The notes below the pieces were generated by a model. The model saw only the letters and a list, made by a program, of their open reading frames with translations, was not told the DNA's origin and ran no database searches. A program made the translations under genes and the position numbers. 64,000 nucleotides of DNA from Ruminobacter amylophilus. GTDB taxonomy: Bacteria; Pseudomonadota; Gammaproteobacteria; Enterobacterales; Succinivibrionaceae. The first letter of the stretch is position 1, and each line of letters begins with the position of its first letter. This document shows positions 27,960 to 37,905 of this stretch, in pieces. The stretch spans positions 1 to 64,000 of the forward strand of contig NZ_FOXF01000010.1 of assembly GCF_900115655.1 (NCBI RefSeq). The letters are read 5' to 3'.

Positions 27960-28862
27960 ATGATTAACTTAACCACCAAAATTATTTTACTGATTGTGCC
28001 CCTTTTGGTTGCTTCCATACTGGTAACCGATGCTTTACTCGTTGACAGCAGAGCAACTGATAGTCATACCGTATCAACTGATACTCCTGTGACAGATGAA
28101 GTCAGAGTTGTCAGCTTTTCTCCGGAAATATCGGAAATAATCGCATACCTTGGTGGAATCGACAGTCTGGCCGCGACAGATATAAACAGTACATATCCGG
28201 ATGAATTAAAGAAATTACCTAAAATTGCAGATTACTACAGTGTCAATCAGGAAGCACTGTCCGCTCTGAATTTCGACCATATTCTGCTAAGTCGTGATTT
28301 CAACGCTCTGATAATCAGCAAACTGACAAAATATCAAAACAAACTGCATATCTATTCCATTACAGACGGCAGTAATCTGCTGAAAGTCATTGAAGATCTG
28401 GGAAAAATCCTGCACAGGGAGAAACAGGCTTCGGATATCATCAACGACATACAGATGAAAATTCAGAATCTCAGAGAAGAACACGCTAATAAACCTGTGA
28501 TCAAAACAGCCATTGTTATCTGGGACAAACCACTGCTTACGGCAGGCGGGGAAACATTTCTGAACCAGGCTGTAAAACTCTGTGGAGGATCCAATATTTT
28601 TGAAAAACTGACCATTAAATTTCCATCTGTCTCTGCCGAAAAACTTATTGCAGGCAAACCTGATGTCGTAATCTCCCTGATTGATGATAACCAGAATCTG
28701 CCATCATCCCTGAAAAACAGAACAGTTGTTCTGACAAGGGAACAGCAGGACTCACTGATGAAAATATCTCCGAGAAGCTATGAAACAGGTATTCCCGCCG
28801 TCTGTCAGGCCATTGATTCCGCGAGAAATCTGGTTCACGACAAGACTCAGACAGCCGACTAA
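27960..28862 (+). CDS. btuF: Vitamin B12-binding periplasmic protein BtuF
   Basis: BtuF captures cobalamin in the periplasm and hands it to the BtuCD importer. An N-terminal hydrophobic signal (about residues 5-27) precedes a class III substrate-binding fold: RVVSFSPEISEIIAYLGG, the TYPDELKKLPKI segment, a long linking helix and a second lobe with GGETFLNQAVKLCGGSNIF. These match BtuF position by position. The signal is followed by a Ser/Thr/Asp-rich spacer, unusual for BtuF. ATG at 27960 has no obvious Shine-Dalgarno and lies right behind the mtnN terminator, so expression may depend on readthrough. btuCD are not in the window. Confidence 0.82.
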   Translation: MINLTTKIILLIVPLLVASILVTDALLVDSRATDSHTVSTDTPVTDEVRVVSFSPEISEIIAYLGGIDSLAATDINSTYPDELKKLPKIADYYSVNQEALSALNFDHILLSRDFNALIISKLTKYQNKLHIYSITDGSNLLKVIEDLGKILHREKQASDIINDIQMKIQNLREEHANKPVIKTAIVIWDKPLLTAGGETFLNQAVKLCGGSNIFEKLTIKFPSVSAEKLIAGKPDVVISLIDDNQNLPSSLKNRTVVLTREQQDSLMKISPRSYETGIPAVCQAIDSARNLVHDKTQTAD

Positions 28863-29044
28863 GGCATCAGACAGCCGTTCTTTGCCCTGTCATATGTAAA
28901 TAAGTGCCAAAAACGATTATAATCTTCGCATACTATATCTTTCACAGTATCAGTCTGATAATTTCGCTTAATGACGATTATCCGTCACATGAAACAGCAG
29001 TCAACATTACCAGACAGTACCAGTATTAAAATAAGGATGAATAA

Positions 29045-29656
29045 ATGAGCGCAAACAGTCTACCTCCTGATGAATTGCCGGACCAGGATACTCATGGTTC
29101 ATTCAGTGATTTTATCCAGGGAGTAAAAAAGATAAAATCAAATACAGTGGAACACAAGAAACCACTTATGGATCCTAAAATTTCCCAGATGCTTAAAGAC
29201 AGATGCACAGAGGAAAACAAGGAGGAAGAACTCGACTTCTTCTCCACTGCGAATATGGAATTCGTGGATCCCCTGGATACCATAAGCTACAAAACAGCCG
29301 GTCTGCAGTTTGGCGTCATGAGGAAACTCAAAGCTGGAGAATATTTCCCTCAGCTTGGCGTGGATCTGCACAACAACACCATTGAACAGGCTTACAAAAA
29401 GGTCAGAAAACTGGTAATCAAAGCCTACCGTGAAGATGTAAGATGTATCATCATTGTTCACGGCAAAGGAGAATTTTCAACACCGAAAGCTCTGCTCAAG
29501 AGTTATGTGGCACACTGGCTGAAGATGATGCCTGAAGTTCTGGCTTACCACACCGCCATGCCGTATCACGGAGACAAAGGCGCGACCTATGTTCTTATCA
29601 AGAAGGGAGAAGGTTCACGTCTTGAAACCAGAGAAATACATTCAAAAAGAAATTAA
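29045..29656 (+). CDS. smrA: Smr-domain protein SmrA
   Basis: Smr-domain proteins are nucleases; the SmrB relative cleaves mRNA at collided ribosomes, while the role of SmrA is less clear. Residues about 70-190 match E. coli SmrA: GLQFGVMRKLKAGEYFPQ, a DLHNN strand, IIIVHGKGE, KSYVAHWL and AYHTAMPYHGDKGATYV. The AGLQ.GV..KL and TALPHHG-like signatures separate it from SmrB. The N-terminal 60 residues are charged and probably disordered. ATG at 29045 has AAGGA 7 bases upstream. It is alone, upstream of tRNA-Tyr. Confidence 0.85.
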   Translation: MSANSLPPDELPDQDTHGSFSDFIQGVKKIKSNTVEHKKPLMDPKISQMLKDRCTEENKEEELDFFSTANMEFVDPLDTISYKTAGLQFGVMRKLKAGEYFPQLGVDLHNNTIEQAYKKVRKLVIKAYREDVRCIIIVHGKGEFSTPKALLKSYVAHWLKMMPEVLAYHTAMPYHGDKGATYVLIKKGEGSRLETREIHSKRN

Positions 29657-29771
29657 TTATCATGAGAGCTTAAAACACTTTTTTGTCTAATATTCAAGCA
29701 AACAAACCAAAAAATAAAAAAAAGACTTTTATTTTTAAACTTTCATGATAATATACACACATCGAAAGCGT

Positions 29772-29856
<85 letters not shown>

Positions 29857-29870
29857 TTCTGAAGACTTGG

Positions 29871-29897
29871 AGAGTGATTTAATCACTCTTTTTTTGT
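29871..29897 (+). terminator. Terminator of tRNA-Tyr
   Basis: AGAGTGA pairs with TCACTCT around TTTAA, followed by a run of T, 15 bases after the tRNA. Confidence 0.85.
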
Positions 29898-30066
29898 TTC
29901 TGCATATCTCACTTTTTTATATTCCCCAATACAAAAACCAATGTCCTTCTGCGTTTTTATCAAGCCATGTCGTCTTTCATTTTCCGAACACACCAATCAG
30001 CGATAGAAGTAAAATGAACTAAACCGTAACAATTCATCACTACCTCCGGTTACAACACTATTAATA

Positions 30067-30106
30067 AGAGAAACCCGTCGAATGATGAAATCCGACGGGT
30101 TTTAAC
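30067..30106 (-). terminator. Terminator of asd
   Basis: AAACCCGTCG and CGACGGGTTT form the stem. It lies 30 bases past the asd stop on the minus strand, with A/T-rich flanks on both sides. Confidence 0.75.
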
Positions 30107-30135
30107 TTATCAGTCAGGTTCTGACTGCTTACGTA

Positions 30136-31248
30136 TTACTTAACGAGAATGTTAAGCATACGACGTAAAGGTTCAGCAGCACCCCATAATAACTGGTCAC
30201 CTACTGAGAATGCAGAAATATAGCCCTTACCGAAGTTGGTTTCACGGATACGACCAACTGGAACACTTAAAGTACCGGTAACCTTGGCTGGAGTTAATTC
30301 ATGAATGGTTTCTTCCTTATTATTAGGAATTACCTTAGCCCACTGGTTGTGGTTCTTTAACATTTCATGAATGTTTTCAATGCTAACGTCCTTCTTAAGC
30401 TTGATTAAGAATGACTGGCTGTGACAACGTAATGAACTGATACGTACGCAGTTGCCGTCTACAGGAATGGTAGCCGGAGCAAGACCTAAAATCTTATTGG
30501 TTTCAGCCATACCCTTCCATTCTTCCTTGCTCTGACCGTTTTCGAGCTGAACATCAATCCATGGGATTAAAGAACCAGCTAATGGAACGAGGAATTCCTT
30601 GGTTGGGAAGCTGTCTGCTCTCATGGTATCACGAACCTTCTTTTCGATATCCAGGATAGCAGATGCAGGATTCTTTAATTCTTCAGCAACAGAAGCGTGT
30701 AATACACCCATCTGAGATAATAATTCACGCATGTTCTTGGCACCTGCACCAGAAGCAGCCTGGTAGGTAGAAGACTGAATCCATTCTACGCAGTCATTCT
30801 GGAATAAACCGCCTAAGCCCATTAACATTAAGCTTACAGTACAGTTACCGCCAACGTAGGTTTTGATTCCCTTGTTGAGAGATTCATCAATAACAGCTCT
30901 GTTTACCGGATCGAGGATGATAACTGCATTATCCTTCATTCTCAGGGTAGAAGCAGCATCAATCCAGTATCCCTTCCAGCCGGTAGCCATGAGCTTGTCA
31001 TACATGCTCTTGGTGTAGTCGCCACCCTGACAGGTAACAATGATATCCATTGAGCTTAAAGCATCAACGTCATTTGCGTCTAATAAAACACCAGCATCCT
31101 TACCGCCGAATACAGGAGCCTTCTGGCCAGCCTGAGAGGTAGTGAAAAATACTGGATCGATATTAGCGAAGTCATTTTCTTCTTCCATACGGCCCATTAA
31201 TACTGAGCCAACCATGCCACGCCAGCCAATAAAACCAACTTTCTTCAT
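30136..31248 (-). CDS. asd: Aspartate-semialdehyde dehydrogenase
   Basis: Asd reduces aspartyl phosphate to the semialdehyde, the branch point to lysine, diaminopimelate, threonine and methionine. The NADP-binding [13 protein letters not shown] start, the catalytic Cys136 in [10 protein letters not shown] and the [16 protein letters not shown] segment carrying the catalytic His match E. coli Asd (370 versus 367 residues). Codon choice (AAG, CCA, GTT rich) differs from neighbouring genes and looks like that of a highly expressed gene. I saw no lysine riboswitch upstream. It is transcribed alone. Confidence 0.96.
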   Translation of the reverse strand: MKKVGFIGWRGMVGSVLMGRMEEENDFANIDPVFFTTSQAGQKAPVFGGKDAGVLLDANDVDALSSMDIIVTCQGGDYTKSMYDKLMATGWKGYWIDAASTLRMKDNAVIILDPVNRAVIDESLNKGIKTYVGGNCTVSLMLMGLGGLFQNDCVEWIQSSTYQAASGAGAKNMRELLSQMGVLHASVAEELKNPASAILDIEKKVRDTMRADSFPTKEFLVPLAGSLIPWIDVQLENGQSKEEWKGMAETNKILGLAPATIPVDGNCVRISSLRCHSQSFLIKLKKDVSIENIHEMLKNHNQWAKVIPNNKEETIHELTPAKVTGTLSVPVGRIRETNFGKGYISAFSVGDQLLWGAAEPLRRMLNILVK

Positions 31249-31428
31249 ATTTAATTACACCTAAATAATTATAAAATTCTGAAATTACCGACAGCTTCTG
31301 CCGGCATTTGATTATCAAATCAAAAATTTGGCGACAATTATATCAAAAAAGATAAAATCCTCATAACAAAAAATAGAGGTTGTTCAAGATATTATTGCGT
31401 GTTTTTCCAACAGGCTTGAAGTCTGCCG

Positions 31429-31469
31429 TTATAAGCGGTATTCAAACAGCTGACGGCAGACTGTATATC
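31429..31469 (-). terminator. Hairpin downstream of the unknown membrane protein
   Basis: AGTCTGCCGT pairs with ACGGCAGACT across a 20-base loop, 17 bases after the stop of the gene at 31486. There is no long T run, so it may be only an mRNA 3' hairpin. Confidence 0.4.
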
Positions 31470-31485
31470 TCAACGAATGTCTGAT

Positions 31486-31932
31486 TTACTTAGTTGCCTG
31501 TTTGGTACATTCAAGAGGAACTGACACGGATTCGTCATGACCTATGCCGTGAACCCTGGCTGTCACTGTACCATCCTGTTCATAAACAGCCCTGACGATC
31601 TTCATTCCGCAAAACACGTTATTGAGTCTGTTTTCTTCAAAAGCCTTTCTAAGAGTCTCATCATCAAAATGATTATTAAGTTTTTCAAGAGTGAATCCCA
31701 CGTGAAAAGTCACGTTCAGGGCATCATCATAAGTAATCCTCTCAAACGTGAACCCTGCCCCTTCCATTGTAAAAGGGAGTGTTCCGTCAGCAATATCAAG
31801 TTCCGTCTTCAAATCCCCGTCCTTTCCGAATCCCAGAAGAGGAAAGACAAAAATTCTGATACCGACGTATACAATCAGCAGAAGAAGCACAATTAATGCC
31901 TGTACCGCATATTTCTTTAACTTTTCAAGCAT
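31486..31932 (-). CDS. Unknown single-pass membrane protein, 148 aa
   Basis: I do not recognise the family. One strongly hydrophobic segment (about residues 11-33) after KLKKY predicts an N-in anchor with the remaining 115 residues outside the cytoplasm. That part is mixed, with two cysteines far apart (in VFCGMKIV and LECTKQ) that could form a disulfide. AAGG lies 7 bases before the ATG, which supports translation. It lies upstream of asd on the same strand but 236 bases and a hairpin separate them, so a shared function cannot be inferred. Confidence 0.7.
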   Translation of the reverse strand: MLEKLKKYAVQALIVLLLLIVYVGIRIFVFPLLGFGKDGDLKTELDIADGTLPFTMEGAGFTFERITYDDALNVTFHVGFTLEKLNNHFDDETLRKAFEENRLNNVFCGMKIVRAVYEQDGTVTARVHGIGHDESVSVPLECTKQATK

Positions 31933-32185
31933 GACAAAACCTTAAAAATCCGGATCTGTTATTTTTTTTCGTAAGTCATCATAACAAATCAGAAAATATT
32001 TTAGTAAAAAACCGACTGTCCTCCTTCATACACTTTTCAATCCGGATACTAGAAAACGTTGTTGAAGCATCAGAACAGGATTAGCAGCCCGGAACAAATT
32101 TATCACAACTTTCATCACCGGGTATCAATTATGATAAAATGCCCCGCATAAATTAATTATCCACACCCCTGAGGACTTTTCATTC

Positions 32186-34342
32186 ATGACTTTTCTTGCC
32201 GGTAAAGACAGAGAAATAGAACAGACTATTGATTTATTCACCAAGGAGCTTACGGAACTTGGACTTGATCTTGAATTCACCACCAAACTGAATCCCGGAA
32301 TCAATCTTTATTCCTGCGAACTGGTCGACAGAAACAATCCTTCTCTCATACACACCAACGGAAAGGGCATAAGTGAAAAAGCCTCCATTGCATCAGCACT
32401 GGGAGAAATGGCGGAAAGACTGCTTAATCAGTCATTCTTTGACTCCTACTACATGGGGAACGCCTCAGACGATCTTCCTTTCAACCGTTACCATGACGAA
32501 ATCTGGGTAAAATACCCGGACAGCTACATGGATAAAAACAACCGTCTGCGTCTGGACAAAATGGAAGTTTTCAGCTCCCGCAGAAAAAAGGAGGTTTCCG
32601 ACTTTTTTCTGAAAAACAATCTGTTCTCCAAAAAACTTATTGATGAAATAGGGTGGATGGCCCTCAGACCTCTGACCGATTATGCGACATCAGATACCCA
32701 GAAAGGCATCTGCGCCGTTCCCATGACCAATGAGCATTTTCCGGATGAAAAGGCTTATTTTCCGTTAAGGTATCTGGAATCATGCTTCTGCACAAATGGC
32801 ATGTGTGCAGGCAACACACCTGAAGAAGCAAAGGTTCAGGGGCTTTCCGAAATCTACGAAAGATTCGTAAGACGTTTCCTGTTCGGTTACATTCCGGAAA
32901 GTTACAGCAAGACTCTTGCAAACACCAATATAAGAGCCCTTCCGGTGATTCCTGAAGAATTCATCAGCAGAAAGTATCCTGAAATAACGGAGACTCTTAA
33001 TGAATTCTCCAAACACAACATCAGGGTCACCTGTTATGACGCCTCACTCGGTGGCGTGTTCCCGGTTGTTGCAGTGTGTGCCCAGCCGGTGAATTCAGTT
33101 AAATACAAAATTTCCATCGGTGCTCATCCAAACATGAAAATAGCGCTTGAAAGAACCCTCACGGAACTCATGCAGGGTGTGGAATGGAATAACCTTGATT
33201 ACGTAAACTTCAGCCTTAAACCTTACATAAACCACGATTTCACTGACAACAGCAGAAAATACAGTGACAGTGTTCTGAAATACAAATCTTCCGATACATA
33301 TCAGGAGGAAGACTGTACCGGTTCCGAAGATGAATACGCAAATGACGGTGATGAACAGGACTGTTCAGAACAGGCATCAGACGGAAAAACACTTACCTGG
33401 AACAATCAGGAAGAAATGTTCAGCAGCCTTTCAGCACTTGCCGGCGAGGACATTTCCGAGCAGGCTGAGCAGGAAGAGTACCACTTCAGGGATTCTCTCA
33501 ATTTCATCGGCAATTTCATTGACGGTTCCGGAGAAGTTCATCCTAGTTTCTTCACTCATGAAAGTAAATTCAAATTTACCGACTGGTCTCTAGACAACGG
33601 TACAACCGAAGAAGAATACAAATACCTTTTAAACATTGCCCGCAAGCTTGACAAAAAGGTGTGGTGTTACGATGCCAGCTACAAGGATCTGTATGCATAC
33701 AGACTGATTATTCCAAATCTTTCCGAAGTCTATATTTTCGATGGACGCGAAAACGAGGATGAACTAAACGATCCGTCAATCGCCCGCAGCTTCAAACAGC
33801 TTTCACCTGATGATTTGAGTCTGCCTGACTATCCTGATGCCGATACTGCAGGAAAACTGTCTGACGTTCTCCACCTGGTGGAAAACGGCAATCAGTACGC
33901 AGGTCTTAACCTCTATTCACTGGAAAGCATGATTGACCTGTACAATCTCGTCCATGAAAACATTGAGGAATGTGAAGACGATACTCAGGAGGATCCTGGA
34001 CAGCTCATATACGATAAAGCCATAGATCTGGCCGAACATTTTATGAACTCTCCGTACGTAAATGAAAGTTCGCTTCTGTATTCCGTATGCTTAATTATGC
34101 ACCTCAGACTTTTCCTGGAAGACGAAAAAGGCTATTCAAATAAAAATGCCACTAGATTTATTAAAATTTTCTGCGATAATGCAACACAGCAGCTTGCCGA
34201 CAGGGTTATCAGTGCTGACACTCAGACTGAATTAATGAAATTAATACGTCTGGATATCGAAAGAAATCCTAAACACGACAATCTGATAAAAACTTTCAGA
34301 AAACTGATTAAAATACAAACAAAATTACATAAAAACCTTTAA
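32186..34342 (+). CDS. ycaO: YcaO-domain protein with an acidic insertion
   Basis: YcaO proteins activate amide bonds with ATP; E. coli YcaO assists RimO in beta-methylthiolation of ribosomal protein S12. Residues 1-335 match E. coli YcaO: TNGKG, the ATP-binding SALGEMAERL helix, CTNGMCAGNTPEEAKVQGLSE and GAHPN...ALERTLTELMQG. A C-terminal helical domain follows as in E. coli. The length is 718 against 586, mostly because of an extra stretch around residues 350-455 that is rich in Asp, Glu and Ser. The ycaO-focA-pflB order is that of E. coli. The ATG at 32186 follows GAGGA. Confidence 0.9.
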   Translation: MTFLAGKDREIEQTIDLFTKELTELGLDLEFTTKLNPGINLYSCELVDRNNPSLIHTNGKGISEKASIASALGEMAERLLNQSFFDSYYMGNASDDLPFNRYHDEIWVKYPDSYMDKNNRLRLDKMEVFSSRRKKEVSDFFLKNNLFSKKLIDEIGWMALRPLTDYATSDTQKGICAVPMTNEHFPDEKAYFPLRYLESCFCTNGMCAGNTPEEAKVQGLSEIYERFVRRFLFGYIPESYSKTLANTNIRALPVIPEEFISRKYPEITETLNEFSKHNIRVTCYDASLGGVFPVVAVCAQPVNSVKYKISIGAHPNMKIALERTLTELMQGVEWNNLDYVNFSLKPYINHDFTDNSRKYSDSVLKYKSSDTYQEEDCTGSEDEYANDGDEQDCSEQASDGKTLTWNNQEEMFSSLSALAGEDISEQAEQEEYHFRDSLNFIGNFIDGSGEVHPSFFTHESKFKFTDWSLDNGTTEEEYKYLLNIARKLDKKVWCYDASYKDLYAYRLIIPNLSEVYIFDGRENEDELNDPSIARSFKQLSPDDLSLPDYPDADTAGKLSDVLHLVENGNQYAGLNLYSLESMIDLYNLVHENIEECEDDTQEDPGQLIYDKAIDLAEHFMNSPYVNESSLLYSVCLIMHLRLFLEDEKGYSNKNATRFIKIFCDNATQQLADRVISADTQTELMKLIRLDIERNPKHDNLIKTFRKLIKIQTKLHKNL

Positions 34343-34376
34343 TTATGTAAATTAATTACAAAAGTATTTTACAGAT

Positions 34377-34398
34377 AAATGTGATCCAGTTCAAAATT
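34377..34398 (+). promoter_or_regulatory. CRP/FNR-like site at about -41.5 of focA
   Basis: The 22-base site AAATGTGATC-CAG-TTCAAAATT matches 18 of 22 positions of the CRP consensus as I recall it, with a perfect left half. Its core also fits FNR at 8 of 10 positions (GTGAT-N4-TTCAA). Its centre, 34387.5, is 41.5 bases upstream of the start predicted from the -10 at 34417, the class II activator position. Confidence 0.55.
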
Positions 34399-34416
34399 AT
34401 TGGGTTTTTACTTAAT

Positions 34417-34422
34417 TATAAT
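34417..34422 (+). promoter_or_regulatory. -10 element of the focA-pflB promoter
   Basis: Consensus TATAAT lies 20 bases before the focA ATG. There is no good -35, as expected for a promoter that depends on an activator bound at -41.5. The predicted start near 34429 gives a leader of about 14 bases. Confidence 0.55.
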
Positions 34423-34442
34423 TTAACCAAAGAAACGAGATT

Positions 34443-35318
34443 ATGGAACCAGTCAAAATACCTACAACATGCTGTCTGTCAGCTGAAGAAACAGCAAAAG
34501 CTGCCGAAAACATAACAGAACACAAGGCAACCAAGCCATTTTTGAAATGTCTTCTTATGTCTATAAATGCAGGAGCCTTCATCGCTCTGGCATTCATGTT
34601 CTACACTACAGCTCTCGCAGACGGTCACGGTAAACTTGTTGGAGGTCTGTGCTTCTCTCTTGGACTTATTTTCTGTGTACTGATGGGATGTGAGCTTTTT
34701 ACCTCATCAACATTAACTTTAGTTGCAAAATCTGCCAAGTTAGTGACATGGAAAACGGTTCTGAAAAACTGGTGTGTAGTATACTTCGGCAATCTTATCG
34801 GCGGACTTCTGATTGTTCTTCTGATGATGCTTGCAAGACAGTACAACGGTTTTAACGGTGAATGGGGTCGTATCATTCTTAACACAGCCCTTCACAAGGT
34901 AAGTCACATGCATCCCGGCGAAAGCTACTGGATAGGATTTACAGAAGCCATGTCCATGGGTATTTTCTGTAACATCATGGTATGCGGTGCAGTATGGCTC
35001 GGTTTTGCAGGAAAAACACTTACCGATAAGATTTTGGCAATGATTCTCCCTGTTGGAATGTTTGTTGCTTCAGGTTTTGAACACAGTATTGCTAACATGT
35101 TTATGATCCCTGCAGGCATAAGTGTGGTAAACTATGCAGGAAATGAATTCTGGCAGACCATCGGACAAACCGCCGATAAGTATGCCGATTTAACAATAAT
35201 AAACTTTATTGTTAAGAATCTAATACCGGTGACAATCGGCAACATCATAGGCGGTGGCCTCATGATTGGCGTATTTAACTGGTATGCAAATTGTCGCGCT
35301 AGCCACAAAAAGGCATAA
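34443..35318 (+). CDS. focA: Formate channel FocA
   Basis: FocA is a pentameric inner-membrane channel that exports and re-imports formate made by pyruvate formate-lyase. Six hydrophobic segments are visible over 291 residues (E. coli 285). Gating features are conserved: the GCELFTSSTLTL loop with its threonine, and GFEHSIANMF carrying the pore histidine. The N-terminal helix that interacts with PflB is present (LSAEETAKAAE). pflB follows after 36 bases, so they share a transcript. Confidence 0.95.
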   Translation: MEPVKIPTTCCLSAEETAKAAENITEHKATKPFLKCLLMSINAGAFIALAFMFYTTALADGHGKLVGGLCFSLGLIFCVLMGCELFTSSTLTLVAKSAKLVTWKTVLKNWCVVYFGNLIGGLLIVLLMMLARQYNGFNGEWGRIILNTALHKVSHMHPGESYWIGFTEAMSMGIFCNIMVCGAVWLGFAGKTLTDKILAMILPVGMFVASGFEHSIANMFMIPAGISVVNYAGNEFWQTIGQTADKYADLTIINFIVKNLIPVTIGNIIGGGLMIGVFNWYANCRASHKKA

Positions 35319-35360
35319 AGCGTTTATTAAACTACCTAAAACCAAACAGAGGTAATGAAA

Positions 35361-37670
35361 ATGGCAGAATTAAATGAGCTTCAGAAAGTAGCTTGGGAAG
35401 GCTTCCAACCAGGTGCTTGGCAGGAATCAATCGATACCCGCGATTTTATTCAGACTAACTACACCCCATATGAAGGTGATGAATCATTCCTTGCTCCAGC
35501 TACTGAAGCTACCAAGACTCTTTGGAATTCAGTAATGGAAGGCATCAAGATCGAAAACAAGACTCACGCTCCTGTAGATTTCGATCCAGACACTCCATCA
35601 ACCATCACTTCCCACAAGCCTGGCTACATCAACAAGGATCTCGAAAAGATCGTTGGTCTCCAGACTGATGCTCCTCTCAAGAGAGCTATCATGCCTTTCG
35701 GTGGTATTCGCATGATCAAGACTTCATGTGAAACCTACAACAAGCCATTCAACAAAGAAGTTGAAAAGATCTTCACTGAATACCGTAAGACTCACAATCA
35801 GGGTGTATTCGACGTTTACACTCCTGATATCAGAAACTGTAGAAAGAGTGCAGTATTAACCGGTCTTCCTGATGCTTACGGTCGTGGCCGTATCATCGGT
35901 GACTACCGTCGTATCGCTCTTTACGGTGTTGACGCACTGATGAAGGACAAGTTCAAGCAGTACAATTCTTATCAGGCTCAGCTTGAACATCCAAAGGATG
36001 AAAGAGAACTCGAAGACGTAATCCGTGCTCGTGAAGAAATCAATGATCAGTACAAGGCTTTAGGTCAGTTAAAGCAGATGGCAGCTTCTTACGGCTGTGA
36101 TATTTCTGGCCCAGCTAAGACTGCAAAGGAAGCTTTACAGGCTACCTACTTCGGTTACCTCGCTGCTGTTAAGTCTCAGAACGGTGCCGCTATGTCATAC
36201 GGCCGTACCGCTACCTTCCACGATATCTACATTGAACGTGATATCAAGAGAGGTATCTTAACCGAATCTGAAGCTCAGGAACTTGTTGACCATATGATCA
36301 TGAAGCTCCGTATGGTTCGCTTCCTCCGTACTCCAGAATACGATTCATTATTCTCTGGCGACCCAATTTGGGCTACCGAATCTTTAGGCGGTATGGGTCT
36401 CGATGGCCGTACCCTGGTAACCAGAACCTGTTTCCGTTACCTCCACACCTTATACAACATGGGTACTTCACCAGAACCTAACATGACCATCCTCTGGTCT
36501 GAAAAGCTTCCAGCTGCTTGGAAGAAGTTCTGTGCCAAGGTATCTATCGATACTTCATCAATTCAGTACGAAAACGATGACTTAATGCGTCCAGACTTCG
36601 AAAGCGATGACTACGCAATTGCATGTTGTGTATCACCAATGGTTGTTGGTAAGCGAATGCAGTTCTTCGGTGCTCGTGCTAACCTCGCCAAGACCCTTCT
36701 TTACTCCATCAACGGCGGTAAGGATGAACGTCTCGTAGACGAAAACGGCGTTCACATGCAGGTTGGTCCTAAGACCGATATCCCAGCTGGTGAATACCTC
36801 GACTTTGATGATGTAATGAGCCGTGTTGACCACTTCATGGATTGGTTAGCAACCCAGTACGTAACCGCTCTTAACATCATTCACTACATGCACGATAAGT
36901 ATGCTTATGAAGCAATTCAGATGGCTCTCCACGACCGTGACGTATTCCGTACCATGGCTTGCGGTATTGCCGGCTTATCAGTAGCTGCAGACTCTCTGTC
37001 AGCTATCAAGTATGCAAAGGTTAAGGCTATCCGTGACGCTGACAACGTAGCTACCAAGTTCGAAATCGAAGGCGACTTCCCTAAGTATGGTAACAACGAT
37101 GACCGCGTAGACAGCATTGCCTGTGACCTCGTTGAACGCTTCATGAAGAAGATCAAGAGCCGCGTAACCTACAGAAACGCTTTACCAACTCAGTCAATCT
37201 TAACCATTACTTCTAACGTAGTATACGGTAAGAAGACCGGTGATACTCCTTGCGGTCGTATCGGTGGTAAGCCATTCGGTCCTGGTGCAAACCCAATGCA
37301 CGGCCGTGACGTTAAGGGTGCAGTTGCTTCATTATCTTCTGTTGCCAAGCTTCCATTCACCTATGCTAAGGACGGTATTTCATATACCTTCTCAATTGTT
37401 CCAGCTGCATTAGGTAAGGAAAGCAATCAGCAGAATGCTAACTTAATCGGTCTGCTTGACGGTTACTTCCACCACGATGCTAACCACGAAGGCGGTCAGC
37501 ACCTGAACGTTAACGTTCTTAACCGTGAAACCCTGATTGATGCTCAGCAGAACCCAGAAAAGTACCCAATGCTCACCATTCGTGTATCTGGTTACGCTGT
37601 ACGCTTCAACTCCTTAACCAAGGAACAGCAGGACGACGTAATTTCACGTACCTTCACTTCATCTCTCTAA
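35361..37670 (+). CDS. pflB: Formate C-acetyltransferase (pyruvate formate-lyase)
   Basis: PflB splits pyruvate with CoA into acetyl-CoA and formate, the core step of anaerobic pyruvate use. The paired catalytic cysteines (IACCVSPM) and the glycyl-radical loop RVSGYAVRF near the C-terminus are intact. The N-terminal [15 protein letters not shown] matches E. coli; AGAGG 8 bases upstream supports ATG at 35361 rather than 35355, giving 769 residues. Codon use is strongly biased (AAG, CTC, ACC), marking very high expression. The activase gene pflA does not follow, unlike E. coli; a terminator and lolB do. Confidence 0.97.
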   Translation: MAELNELQKVAWEGFQPGAWQESIDTRDFIQTNYTPYEGDESFLAPATEATKTLWNSVMEGIKIENKTHAPVDFDPDTPSTITSHKPGYINKDLEKIVGLQTDAPLKRAIMPFGGIRMIKTSCETYNKPFNKEVEKIFTEYRKTHNQGVFDVYTPDIRNCRKSAVLTGLPDAYGRGRIIGDYRRIALYGVDALMKDKFKQYNSYQAQLEHPKDERELEDVIRAREEINDQYKALGQLKQMAASYGCDISGPAKTAKEALQATYFGYLAAVKSQNGAAMSYGRTATFHDIYIERDIKRGILTESEAQELVDHMIMKLRMVRFLRTPEYDSLFSGDPIWATESLGGMGLDGRTLVTRTCFRYLHTLYNMGTSPEPNMTILWSEKLPAAWKKFCAKVSIDTSSIQYENDDLMRPDFESDDYAIACCVSPMVVGKRMQFFGARANLAKTLLYSINGGKDERLVDENGVHMQVGPKTDIPAGEYLDFDDVMSRVDHFMDWLATQYVTALNIIHYMHDKYAYEAIQMALHDRDVFRTMACGIAGLSVAADSLSAIKYAKVKAIRDADNVATKFEIEGDFPKYGNNDDRVDSIACDLVERFMKKIKSRVTYRNALPTQSILTITSNVVYGKKTGDTPCGRIGGKPFGPGANPMHGRDVKGAVASLSSVAKLPFTYAKDGISYTFSIVPAALGKESNQQNANLIGLLDGYFHHDANHEGGQHLNVNVLNRETLIDAQQNPEKYPMLTIRVSGYAVRFNSLTKEQQDDVISRTFTSSL

Positions 37671-37700
37671 CAGATATCTAGTGAAATAGTGTATTGATTG

Positions 37701-37738
37701 AAACTCCGGATTTTTCAGAAAATTCGGAGTTTTTTTAT
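37701..37738 (+). terminator. Terminator of focA-pflB
   Basis: AACTCCG (37702-37708) pairs with CGGAGTT (37725-37731), with AT-rich pairs continuing inside the stem, then a run of T. Confidence 0.85.
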
Positions 37739-37754
37739 CAAAACAACGAAAGAC

Positions 37755-37785
37755 TTTCAGAAAAAATTTCAGAAATACTTTCAGA
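37755..37785 (+). repeat. Three TTTCAGA repeats with a 12-base period upstream of lolB
   Basis: TTTCAGA occurs at 37755, 37767 and 37779, exactly 12 bases apart, and once more in the pflB terminator loop at 37713. They lie in the likely promoter region of lolB-ispE-prs. Function unknown. Confidence 0.4.
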
Positions 37786-37905
37786 CAATCAGAATCCTAC
37801 AGAAATTTATCATTAAATTTTCCGCAAATAATCCAAAACAGTTCCCCTTCTGCTTTATAATAAATCGTATTGAAACAACATAAGTTAACATTTATCAGAA
37901 AACAT

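Noticed and set aside
31249-31485. A lysine riboswitch upstream of asd
   Set aside because: The region is short and AT-rich, and its only clear hairpin belongs to the 3' end of the upstream gene.
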